Assembly (NCBI GenBank): GCA_963682175.1
Contig: OY821787.1
Coordinates: 24,282,501 to 24,346,500, forward strand
Length of the DNA: 64,000 bases
Reading direction: 5' to 3'
DNA from: Triglochin maritima
Lineage: Eukaryota > Streptophyta > Magnoliopsida > Alismatales > Juncaginaceae
The notes under the pieces: generated by a model
The model's database searches: none
What the model saw: only the letters and a program-made list of their open reading frames with translations
What the model was told of the DNA's origin: nothing
Shown here: positions 52,996 to 63,000 of the stretch, in pieces
Layout: every line of letters begins with the position of its first letter
How positions within the stretch are numbered: position 1 is the stretch's first letter
Translations under genes and position numbers: made by a program

Positions 52996-54921
52996 ATGCC
53001 TCCTAGACGGGGGAAGGCGGTTGCCCATACTCGCGGTGAGAGTGAGACTGCGAGGGATGAGGCTTGGGAGGATGAGCGTCGGACGTTGTTCGATACGGTC
53101 GGACGTCTGACAGAGATGCTACAGCAGCAGACAGCACAGACTGGGCAAACGGGGACTGGTGCTATGCATGACCGGTTTATGCGCCAGCATCCGCCTACCT
53201 TTCTGGGGCAGTACGACGCAGAGGCTGCGGAGGAGTGGATCTTCACGATGCAGAAGATCTTCAGTGCTATTGGTTGTCCTCCAGAGGCGAGAGTGGGCCT
53301 GGCTACTTATGTTTTGGGCGGTGCTGCGTCCAACTGGTGGAGGTCCACATCTGCAGTGGTGTTTGCGGACAGAGATGATATAGCCTGGGAGGAGTTCGTT
53401 GGCGAGTTCAACGAGCAGTATTTTCCACAGCATGTTCAGGATCAGAAGAGGGAGGAGTTTCTGAGTCTTCAGCAGGGAGACATGACCCTAGCAGGCTACA
53501 TCGGGAAGTTCAACGCCCTTGAGCGTTACTGTCCCGAGATGTATATTACTCAGGAGCAGAGAGCAGGGAAGTTCGTCCGAGGGCTCCGGAAGCAGCTGAG
53601 GACGAAGGTGCTGACACACATGCCGAGCACGTTGGCCGATGCAGTGAAGAGTGCCTCTGTTCTTGATCGTGACTACAGGGAGAACTACCAGGATGAGAGG
53701 AGGCCATCAGGTAGGTTCTCTGGGAGGCCAGGAGGGCAGATTGGAGGGAATCCGGGCAAGAGGCCCCGGTACGAGGGAGCAGGAGTTGCAGTACCACGAC
53801 CTGAGCCTTGTGGTACTTGTGGGAGATTTCACTCCGGGCCGTGCTTCACCCCCGGAGCATGTCATGGGTGTGGCCAGTTGGGTCACTTTATTAGGAGCTG
53901 TCCGAGCCGAGGAGCTGGGCCGAGCAGACCACCGGGTTTACCCGCACCAGGCAGAGGAGGAGGCGGAGGTAGACCACCTTTCAGACCTCAGCAGGGGCAG
54001 CGCACTGGCAGAGTTTTCACCATCCAGGCAGAGGAGGCTCGGGATGGAGGCGCTGTCGGTACACTTCTTGTCGCAGGTTCAGTAGCTAGGGTGTTATTTG
54101 ATTGTGGCGCGACACACTCGTTCATCTCAGAGCGATTTGCGGGAGTGTTGGGCTGTACCCTTGCGATGTTGACTGCCACTTTGGAAGTCAGCACACCCCT
54201 GGGTCTGGTGGGCACTGTGGGGAGATTTGTCCCCGGCGCCACGGTTGTTTCGGGAGATCAGGAGTTTCCGGCAGACCTGGTCTTGCTACCGATGGAGGAC
54301 TTTGATGTCATACTTGGGATGGATTGGCTGTCCCAATATGATGTTCGAGTCTTGTGCCGTGAGAAGAAGATTTTGATCCCGAGGAAGGATTTGCCTGATA
54401 TTCTGATTAGAGGGATCAGAAGCAGAGGGGGTCGCATTATTGTATCTGCTGTGAGAGCTCAGAGACTGTTACAGCAGGGTTGTGTAGCATTTCTGGTGAC
54501 ACTTGTGGTTGCGGAGGCAGAGTCCCAGAGGCTAGAGGACATTGAGGTGGTGCAGGAGTTCGCGGATGTTTTTCCGGCGGAGATTCCAGGATTACCACCA
54601 CACCGGGAGTTGGAGTTCGGCATTGAGTTGGTAGCCGACACTACACCACAGTTTGCAGGACTTCACAACGTCTTCCATGTTTCTATGTTGAGGAAGTACG
54701 TGGCCGATCCAGCTCATGTGATAGAGATATCAGTACCGGAGATCCAGCAGGATTTGTCGTTAGATGAGAGACCAGTAGAGATTGTGGATCAGATGGTACA
54801 TCAGCTCAGGAGGAGAGCGATTCCGATGGTGAAAGTCAGGTGGCAGCATCACAGTGTCAGAGAGGCTACCTGGGAGATCGAGGAGGATGTCAGGAAGCAG
54901 TATCCAGAGTTGTTTCGGTGA
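52996..54921 (+). CDS. Gag-protease-chromodomain polyprotein of T3
   Basis: An intact frame of 641 residues. I start at the ATG at 52996 (MPPRRGK, the usual Tekay Gag start) rather than the in-frame ATG at 52951. Residues 57-235 are the retrotransposon gag domain (HDRFMRQHPPTF, WRST, EEFVGEFNEQYFP). The zinc knuckle is C289, C292, H297, C302 (CHGCGQLGHFIRSC). A Gly/Pro/Arg linker follows. The pepsin-like protease has FDCGATHSFIS (Asp369), with Cys where Ser or Thr is usual, and VILGMDWLSQYDV near 438-450. After VADTTPQ the frame jumps to HNVFHVSMLRKYV (from about 557) and a C-terminal chromodomain (PMVKVRWQHHSVREATWE, ending YPELF). RT, RNase H and the integrase core are missing in frame. A full Tekay polyprotein is more than twice this length. 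Confidence 0.93.
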   Translation: MPPRRGKAVAHTRGESETARDEAWEDERRTLFDTVGRLTEMLQQQTAQTGQTGTGAMHDRFMRQHPPTFLGQYDAEAAEEWIFTMQKIFSAIGCPPEARVGLATYVLGGAASNWWRSTSAVVFADRDDIAWEEFVGEFNEQYFPQHVQDQKREEFLSLQQGDMTLAGYIGKFNALERYCPEMYITQEQRAGKFVRGLRKQLRTKVLTHMPSTLADAVKSASVLDRDYRENYQDERRPSGRFSGRPGGQIGGNPGKRPRYEGAGVAVPRPEPCGTCGRFHSGPCFTPGACHGCGQLGHFIRSCPSRGAGPSRPPGLPAPGRGGGGGRPPFRPQQGQRTGRVFTIQAEEARDGGAVGTLLVAGSVARVLFDCGATHSFISERFAGVLGCTLAMLTATLEVSTPLGLVGTVGRFVPGATVVSGDQEFPADLVLLPMEDFDVILGMDWLSQYDVRVLCREKKILIPRKDLPDILIRGIRSRGGRIIVSAVRAQRLLQQGCVAFLVTLVVAEAESQRLEDIEVVQEFADVFPAEIPGLPPHRELEFGIELVADTTPQFAGLHNVFHVSMLRKYVADPAHVIEISVPEIQQDLSLDERPVEIVDQMVHQLRRRAIPMVKVRWQHHSVREATWEIEEDVRKQYPELFR

Positions 54922-54956
54922 GTCTGTTGTTTCGAATTTCGCGGACGAAATTTCTT

Positions 54957-54970
54957 TAAGGAGGGTAGAT
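54957..54970 (+). other. Polypurine tract of T3
   Basis: TAAGGAGGGTAGAT lies directly before the 3' LTR. It matches in position AAGGATGGGGGAT of T1 (28388-28400). Confidence 0.8.
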
Positions 54971-56895
54971 TGTAATAACCTAATCTAAAACATCTTAATT
55001 AACTAAACCTAAACCTAATTAACCTAATCTAATCCTGGAATAGTGTAGCATGAGGTGTTGATTTAGGATTGGATGAGGTGGAGGTTGGATAAGAATTGGT
55101 TTGCCTATAAATTGGAAGGTAAGGTTAATAAAACGTTTTCTTTTCCTTTTCAACAACCAGAGCTTGAGAGAAGAGGTTAGAGAGAAGAAGAAGAAGGAGG
55201 TGAAGAAGAAGAGGAGAAGAAGTGAAGAAAGAGAAGAAGAAGTGGAGTGAAGTGGTGCAAGCTTGGGAGGCTTCTTCACTCGACCAAAAGGTATGCCAAA
55301 TCTTCATTATAACTCACATAAGCCTTGTGAGTGTTGGGGATCGACGTTGGTGTCGAATTCCCCGTCGGAATTCAACCAATTCAGAGGTTGAAGACGACGA
55401 TCGGTCGACCGGTGCCTGTGGGCAGTCGACCGATCCTATTATTATATTGATGTTTACCCGCGAACGGTCGAACGATGTCGTTAGACGGTCGACCGTTATG
55501 CCAAATTCATGCGGGAAAAAGGGGATATGCTGTTATCGGTCGAACGGGACCACTTAGCCGGTCGACCGAATAACGATGAGAATGGGTCGGTTGGGGATTT
55601 TGACTTATTAAACGGTCGAACGTCCTTTACCTTGTTCGACCGATCCATTCGATGCTAAGTCGGTTGGGAGCTTTGACCATCAAAACGGTCGACCGCTCTT
55701 TAACTCTCGGTCGACCGACTGAACATTTATTTAAGCGGTATAGTGCTTGTGTTGGTTCGGTCGAACTGTATTTCAGTTCCGGTCGACCGAACGAGACTTG
55801 GGCAAAATGTTGAAAGTCCTGTTATCGGTCGAACGGCCCCTTGGTTCGACCGGTCGGATATATATATTATATAAAATTGTATAGCGTAGACCTTCCAAAC
55901 GGTCGACCGCTAGATGACTTTTGTTCGACCGATTGGTCGGTATTTCGGTTGGCGTGGTTCGACCGGTAGACTTGTTTGTACAGTACTGTGTACTGTGTGG
56001 GGGACCGGTCGACCGGTGTGCTTTTAGCGGTCGACCGATCTGCCGCAGGTTGGTGGATTTATCCACACGCGATCCGTCGATGTCAGGTCGACTACCGGCT
56101 CCGAGGCGACGGTTGATTACCGGCTTTGAGAGCTACGGATTTCACCTTCGACGAAGGCGTATTATTGTTGTACTTTTTCCTCTCTTACCGAGCGGGGTGT
56201 GAGGGATGTGTACCGTAAACCTTGGGCAGTTTGCGAGGGTTTAGCGGTAGGCCGAGGATGTTCCGGCAGGGTGCGCGCTAGGCGACTCTTGGGGGAGCAG
56301 TGGCTGTCGTCTGACCCGAGTTGTGTATTCGGCGGGCTGACTCGCTCCTTGGGTGCGGCGTGTACCAGGGGTTCCTTCCTGCACTTTTTGGGGAGCAGTG
56401 GTGTCGACTGACCCTTGTGAGGCAGCGGTGGACTGACTTGACCCTAGTGGCAGGAGTGGTTCAGTGCCGCGGAGGCGGTGAGAGCATTATTGTGGGCCCG
56501 AGGCGGATGATCATGTGCATAGCATTGCATTGTATTTAATTCCTTTTTATATTTTAGGAGGTTTGGTATACGGGGTTCCTGCAGGGAACTCAGGCATGTT
56601 TGTTGTTTGCATTTCAGGTAGCGAGCAGGGTTAGAGTTTGAGGTGGTGACCGAGGACGGTACCCCCGAGATCGGATCCTGTAGTTGTCTTCTTCTTTTGA
56701 GGTGATTACATGTTGTATAGCTTTTGTTGTAATCACAGTCAGTCGGTATAGTCTGTATAGTTGACTTCCACGTGGGTCTGTACCTTATATATTTTATATA
56801 TATATGTTGGTTTATTTTCCCGTGACGTGCCCAGTGTTGACCGTTGACGGTCTTTATTATTGTTTAAATTTTCCGCTGTTTTCGGGTACGTTACA
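54971..56895 (+). repeat. T3 3' LTR
   Basis: 1,925 bp, near-identical partner of 50948-52872, with the same palindrome array (about 55402-56043) and the same spurious open frames. Confidence 0.95.
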
Positions 56896-57577
56896 GTTTT
56901 AATCAGAACCCTTAATTACACGGCCTTCAAACTAGGGGGCAAATTGATACGATTTATCCGTCCATATTTGCATTCGTATCTAACTTTTTGAGGCCATGAA
57001 TATCAATTTTTTATATGTGACGGATGCAAATACGAATATAGGTTTTTTAATTTCTTGAATAAAGATATAGATACCAAGTTCAAAAATAAAGGATACGGAT
57101 AGGGATAGGGATATTTTTTTATTATCGAATACGATCACTATTACAAACATGACCTTTGCCGACCGACCATTCCGTCGACGATAGAGGTTACTTCGTATTG
57201 GATTAATCAAGGATTAATAAAATATTTGCCCAAAACACTGACACATTGCGCGTCCCCATTGGACTACACATTTAGGGTTTAGGGTGGTGTCATCTATATA
57301 AGGAGGGGAGTCTCCCATTGGATGAATGTTCATGTGTGCAAACCCTAGCCCCACCAAACCCAAGCCGCCACCTCTCCCTCTCTCTCCCATTCGTTCCTCC
57401 ACCTCCACCATGTCAATCCGTGGACTCATGGGTTGTGGACTCGTGCTTCTTCTCCAAGAGAGTAGAAGACCGACCAGTGCTCTAGAGGATTCCGTGAGGT
57501 GATCGCCGATCCATTCCGCTGCCACAAGTTCTCTCCAAGAAGGTACTCCTGAACCTGTAGATCGTTATAAACTAACA
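56896..57577 (+). repeat. Copia 5' LTR and upstream flank
   Basis: The LTR ends AACTAACA at 57577, set by the primer site that follows. A TATA box lies at about 57295-57302 (CTATATAAGG), followed by pyrimidine-rich leader sequence (CTCTCCCTCTCTCTCCC). The left LTR boundary is not visible without the 3' LTR; 56896-57150 may be flank, with similar words in both orientations (ATTTGCATTCGTAT, ATGCAAATACGAAT). The minus-strand frames are not genes. Confidence 0.55.
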
Positions 57578-57578
57578 T

Positions 57579-57590
57579 TGGTATCAGAGC
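57579..57590 (+). other. Primer binding site, tRNA-iMet type
   Basis: TGGTATCAGAGC, one base after the LTR end, followed by CATCTTGG. Confidence 0.9.
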
Positions 57591-59346
57591 CATCTTGGTC
57601 ACCTCCGAATTTTTGGAGCAGTTTCTTATTTCATATATGTTGAAATAATTTCGACTGTTTTTGAGAGAAATCGCATACTTGTGTAGTTTTTTCTCTTCAT
57701 CATGCGCCTAGGGTTTGATGGCATTTTTCCTCACCCTTGCACATCTTTTCTTGATTCATTTAATTACATGCGAATTGCATTACAAGTTTCATCATTATTT
57801 CATTTTTGCGCATAGCTTAGATTTCATTTTATGCATGTACCGAGGGTTACATGTTATGTTTGTTGCGCATATTTCTTTCATCCTTGAAGCTTGCGGCTAG
57901 AGTTTGTTTGTTCTTGATAATATGCACATATATGTTAATCTCATTAAGGATTTTCGAATTTTTGAAATGATAGCATTCATTTCATTTGAAATATTTCCTT
58001 TATGATTAAATGCACATATATGTTGATCTCATTTAGGATTTTTGGATTTTTTGGAATGAGATCATTCATTTAATTTGAAATATTTCCTTTATGATTAAAT
58101 GCACATATATGTTAATCTCATTAAGGATTTTTCGGATTTTTTTGGAATGATAGCAAGCATTTCATTTGAAATATTTCCTTTTCATTATATGTGCATTTAT
58201 GTGTTACCCTCCACCAAAGAATTTCGAATTTTTCTTTCCAATACATGTAGCATAATTATTGTTGATTGCATGCTTATATTGATTAAGGAAAGATTGGGTA
58301 ATTCTGAAATTTTTTGAGGGGATATTATGGGCTAGAGTTTTATTGCCTTAAAAGTATTTTTGAATGCTTTCCTTTGATAAACAAATATGTGTTGCTCTCC
58401 ACCATAGAATTTCGGAGTTTTTCTTTCCTAATCAAAGTAGGATAATTTTTTTATACTATCATGATTATATTGATTAGGGAAAGAAGAAAAAAAATATGTT
58501 TTGGGAATGATTATTGTGGAGATTGGTTGTTATTACCTAACACGTTTTTTTACCAATATTCGTGCACCATAAATGCATTATTTCCTTATGCTTAACTTCC
58601 TTCTTGATTGAAAGAGGTGCACACTTTATGGTATTTTTTCATACGTCGGATTGTGCTAACGTATGGAAAGATTGTGCTTGTATGGAATGAATGATTGCTG
58701 ATTTTATTTACTGCCTTATTGAGAGTTGAGCGTAATTTCATTCATTCATTTCCATTTGCAATAGATATCGCAATGGACTGTAATATTTATGGACTGTAAT
58801 ATTTATGGACTGTAATAATTATGGACTGTGGACTGTTTATTGCCCTAAGGAGATGAGGGGCTCCTTTATTTTTATTATTATTGCGATATTATTGCTATAA
58901 GGCTCATGCAGGTTTCCGTCTAAGAGGCTAAATCCCTATGGGGGATCCTTAGCTTGATATGGAAGTAATGTAGCAATCGATTTCTGTGTGATCTTGATTT
59001 TTTTTTTGAAAGGAAACATTTTTTTTGGAACCTACATGCCTAGTGGGAGTTGCAAGGTAGAAGTGTTTTGTACCACCTTGTAACCGGCGGTAATACTTTC
59101 TTTATTTGCTGATTTGCCATGATTTAAACGTTTTTTTGGGTCTCTAAATCATGATGGAGCTCAATATATAGATTATTAAAATGGCTTTATTAACTATTGC
59201 ATGAGGATTTGATCTAATGCTTTAGTTTTCCTTTGGTCTGAATGTTATAGCTATTAAGTTAGTTTATTTTTTTATGACTATTGTAGCTCGTTGTATTTTA
59301 TGCTAGAACTCATGTATCGCTATGTGATTTTTTGTCCTAGATTTTT
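57591..59346 (+). other. Copia leader with tandem repeats
   Basis: An AT-rich untranslated leader. Three tandem 89-bp units start at 57922, 58011 and 58100 (each GCACATATATGTTRATCTCAT..GAAATATTTCCTTT). A CTCCACCAWAGAATTTCG block occurs at about 58208 and 58397. An 18-bp unit TTATGGACTGTAATAT repeats three times near 58772-58830. The frames at 57715-57900 and 58099-58317 are read from these repeats and are not supported as genes. Confidence 0.7.
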
Positions 59347-62300
59347 ATGGCTGCTTCCAAAAGTATTGTCGTTGATCTGACTCGAGGAGATAAACTCAAT
59401 GAAAGAAATTACGATCTGTGGCATCGTAAAATTGAGTATCTCTTAGAGGATCAGGATATGTTAGAAAATATAACCCAAACTATGTCTCCCCCCGAGGAGG
59501 GGAACACTACGCAACATTGCAGAAATATGGATGTCTATAATGCATGAAAAAATAAAGACCGTATTGCTCACATTACAATTCTGAGTTCGATGCGAGATCA
59601 TCTGTTACTGCGGTTCGAAAAATTGTGAACTGCAAAGGCCTTGTGGGATGCTCTGAAGTTTCAGTACGGAGTGACCTCCGTCACAAGGGCCTGCCAGCTT
59701 GGGCTCATGTTTGATGGGTATAAAATGCGCCAAGGTCACACAATGAGGCAGCATATTACCACAATGTCAAACATGATTAGCGAGCTGAGCGCTGCCGGTC
59801 GTGCTAAGACTGATGAGGAGCAAGTGTCTGCTCTCATCAGATCCTTGCCTTCGAAGAGTTTGGAGCATATGAAGGTCCATCTGACCCATGCTGATGACAT
59901 CAGGACATTTGACCAGACCGCAAAACACCTAGAGCTGGAGGAGGACCGCATGCTTGCGGAAGCCCCTCTAACTAAAGTGTTTGCTGCTGAAGCTGGCGCT
60001 CCTCGGAGGAGTGCAGGTTTTAAGCGCAGAAGAGATAGAGCTCAGGGTTTTAAAGGCAAGAAGGGCGCAAATAAGAACAAAATAGAAAACAAAGCTGAAA
60101 AGAAACGACCTCGAGGATCCAGAGGTGGGAAAGATAAGTCTAATGTGACTTGTTTTAACTGCCGAAAGACTGGACATTTTGCTCGTTAGTGAACTGAGCA
60201 AAAGGTAATTACTGTGTGTAAACCCTCGAATTGTAACGTGACTAGTTCTGTGATGCTCACTGATCACTCTCCTGTGTTGATTGTGGATTCAGGTGCAACG
60301 GACCACATAACAAAGGATCGTTCTGCCTTCGTGGAATATCGTCGTGTTCCAAGTGGGAGGCGAATAAACATGGCGAACAACGCTAACATTGAAGTTCTTG
60401 GAGTTGGCACATGCAAAGTGGCTTTGCGAAGTGGCCGGATCCTATTACCTCACGACGTGTTGTATGCACCAGCTATACGGCGAAATATTATTTCTGTTGT
60501 TGTTTTGATGAGACATGGTTTTAAAGTTGTTTTTGAGAACAATGATATGGGTTTATACCTTGCTAACATTTATTATGGACGTGCCTTTCTTTCAGACGGT
60601 TTTATTGTGTTGGACGTAATTTATGATTTCAATCGTAATACTAGTGCCTTTATGAGCCAAAGTTCCATGAATAAAGATTTAGTTATGTGGCATGCTAGAC
60701 TAGGTCACATTGGTGTTGACCGGATGAACAAGTTGGCAAAGGAGGGGGTATTAGGAGAATGCTCCAAATTTGAATTGCCAACCTGTGAATCTTGTCTAGC
60801 TGGAAAGGCAACTAGAAAACCGTTCGGAAACGCCATTAGGGCTACTTCTCCTTTAGAACCAATTCACTCGGATATTTCTGGACCTTTAAATGTGCGTACT
60901 AGACATGCACAAAGTTACTTCATCACATTTATTGATGACTACACTAGATATGGTCATATTTATCGTATTTCTCACAAGTCAGAAGCTCTAGAATGCCTTA
61001 AGAGTTTCATGAGCTTAGTAGAGAATCTATTGGATAATAAGATAAAAACTCTCAGAACGGACAGAGGTGGGGAGTATCTCTCCATAATGTTTAAAGAGTT
61101 ATGTGATGAAAATGGGATATCAAGAGAATTTACTTTGCCTTATACTCCTTAGCAAAATGGTGTTGCCGAGAGAATGAATAGAACGTTGCTAGACATGGTT
61201 AGATCCATGATGGCGCATGCGAGCTTGCCAATTTCGTTTTGGGGAAATGCTCTAATGACTGCTACCTATATCCTCAATAGAGTTCCAACAAAATCGGTTC
61301 GCTCAACTCCATATGAGTTATGGACAGGACGAAAGCCTTATTTTAGTCTGCTGCATCCTTGGGGATGCGCGGCATACATTCATTCTACTAGTCACCGATA
61401 TGGAAAACTAAGACCTAGAGGGAAAAAGTGTATCTTTGTAAAATACAGTGATCTCTCCAAAGGTTATGTTTTTATCGGGTTAGACGAGAATGAAAGAAGG
61501 ACGGAACTGGAGTCTAGGGATGCCACATTCTTGGAAAATGATTTTCCAACTCTTGCTGGAGCTATCAAAGAGTCAGTGGACTTCTTTGAACAACAAGATG
61601 AGGACATTGCCACGCCACAGGATCTGGAAGTTGAACATGAGGTTCCACCAGTCAATCCTAGTGGGAGCAGCAATGCTAAGGATCTGATAGCTCTCACGGA
61701 GGATGAGCCATCAGATACCCATCTACGTCGAAGTAAACACGGGCTCATTCCTCGTAGGCGATTTCGCTTAGAGGAAGAGGTCATCATGATAGCTCAAGAA
61801 GAAATTGATTATGAATCATCCGGGATGACAGTAATCGATGAGCAAGAACCAGAGACCTTGAAAGAGGCTTTGGAAGGTCCAAATGCTAAAGAGTGGTTAG
61901 AAGCTATAAAGGAAGAGTTGGAGTCGATGAAAGTTAATCGAGTCTGGGACTTGGTCGAGTTACCGCCGAATCGAAAGGCCATTGGGGCCAAGTGGATCCT
62001 CAAGATTAAGAGGAAGGGGGATGAATCTATTGATAGAGTCAAGGCTAGACTGGTAGCTAAAGGCTACACCCAAAGAGAAGGCATGGATTTTGAGGAAACC
62101 TTTTCACCCGTGGTTAGGTTTGCCTCCATCCGCCTTCTACTAGCTATTGTAGCTCAGATGGACTTAGAGCTTTACCAAATGGATGTAAAGACTGCTTTTC
62201 TCATTGGAGAACTTGAGGGGGAGATCTATATAGATCAACCTCAAGGTTTTGAAGTCAAAGGACAAGAGCGTAAAGTGTGCAAGCTCAATAAGTCCTTATA

Positions 62301-63000
62301 TGGCTTAAAACAAGCGTTTAGACAGTGGAACATTCACTTCCATCAAGCTATATCAGAGAATGCGTTCTCTATGCTTGAGGAAGATCACTGTGTGTACGTT
62401 AAGAGATCCAATGGTAAATTTGTCATTCTGACCTTGTATGTTGATGACATATTCATGGCTGGCAATAGCAAAGAGTTGCTGAAATCCACTAAAGAGTGGT
62501 TGTCCTCCACGTTTGATATGAAGGACATGGGTGAAGCTAGCTACGTCCTTGGTGTCAAGATAGTTAGAAATAGGTCCAAGAGACTTCTGGGATTGTCTCA
62601 AGAGACTTATATTAACAACATCTTGAAGAAATACCATATGGATAAATGCAAACCAATCGACACTCCTGTTGAGAAGGGTTTGCACTTGAGCCTTGATAAG
62701 CATCCTGAGACTCCTGAAGAGAAGGCCAAAATGGACAAGGTTCTATACTCCAATGCTGTGGGAAGCCTCATGTACTCTATGATGTGTACTAGGCTAGACA
62801 TTTGTTATGTTGTGGGCATGATGAGTCGAAAATAGTCCAACCCAAGCATGGAGCACTTTGTGAAGGACATTATAGCGAGAAAGGAAGTTGTGTTAAGACA
62901 TGTATCTACTAGTCTTATGGTAGCTGACCCTCTTACCAAAGCCATAGCTAAGGACTCGTTTGTGTCTCATGTGAAGTCCTTAGGCTTACACAGATTTTGA
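59347..63000 (+). pseudogene. Copia gag-pol, six stops, RNase H deleted
   Basis: One continuous frame of 1,217 codons from ATG 59347 to TGA 62998, with internal stops at 59545, 59626, 60187, 60190, 61150 and 62833. Gag is UBN2-like (YDLWHRKIEYLL, ALWDALKFQYG) and ends in a knuckle CFNCRKTGHFAR cut by stops. Protease has VDSGATDH near 60285. Integrase has WHARLGHIG..CESC (HHCC) and catalytic residues in HSDISGP, RTDRGGEY and [10 protein letters not shown] has [20 protein letters not shown] (usually FLNGEL), [10 protein letters not shown] (usually ASRQW) and LYVDDI. After SNPSMEH the frame jumps to FVKDIIARKEVVLRHV, near the RNase H end: the catalytic part is deleted without losing frame. It closes VADPLTKAIA..GLHRF. 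Not functional as it stands. Confidence 0.92.

Larger units (their letters stand above)
50948..56895 (+). mobile_element. T3: young Tekay derivative lacking pol core
   Basis: A complete 5,948-bp element with 1,925-bp LTRs (50948-52872, 54971-56895), iMet primer site, polypurine tract and one open frame. The perfect target duplication is GTTTT (50943-50947 and 56896-56900). By eye the LTRs differ at two positions only (52107/56130 and in the TA tract near 52770/56793), so insertion is very recent. RT, RNase H and integrase are absent, so mobility must have depended on a related autonomous Tekay element. Confidence 0.95.

Noticed and set aside
56896..57200. A MITE with inverted ATTTGCATTCGTAT/ATACGAAT words
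   Set aside because: The words are similar but do not form clean terminal inverted repeats, and no target duplication was found.
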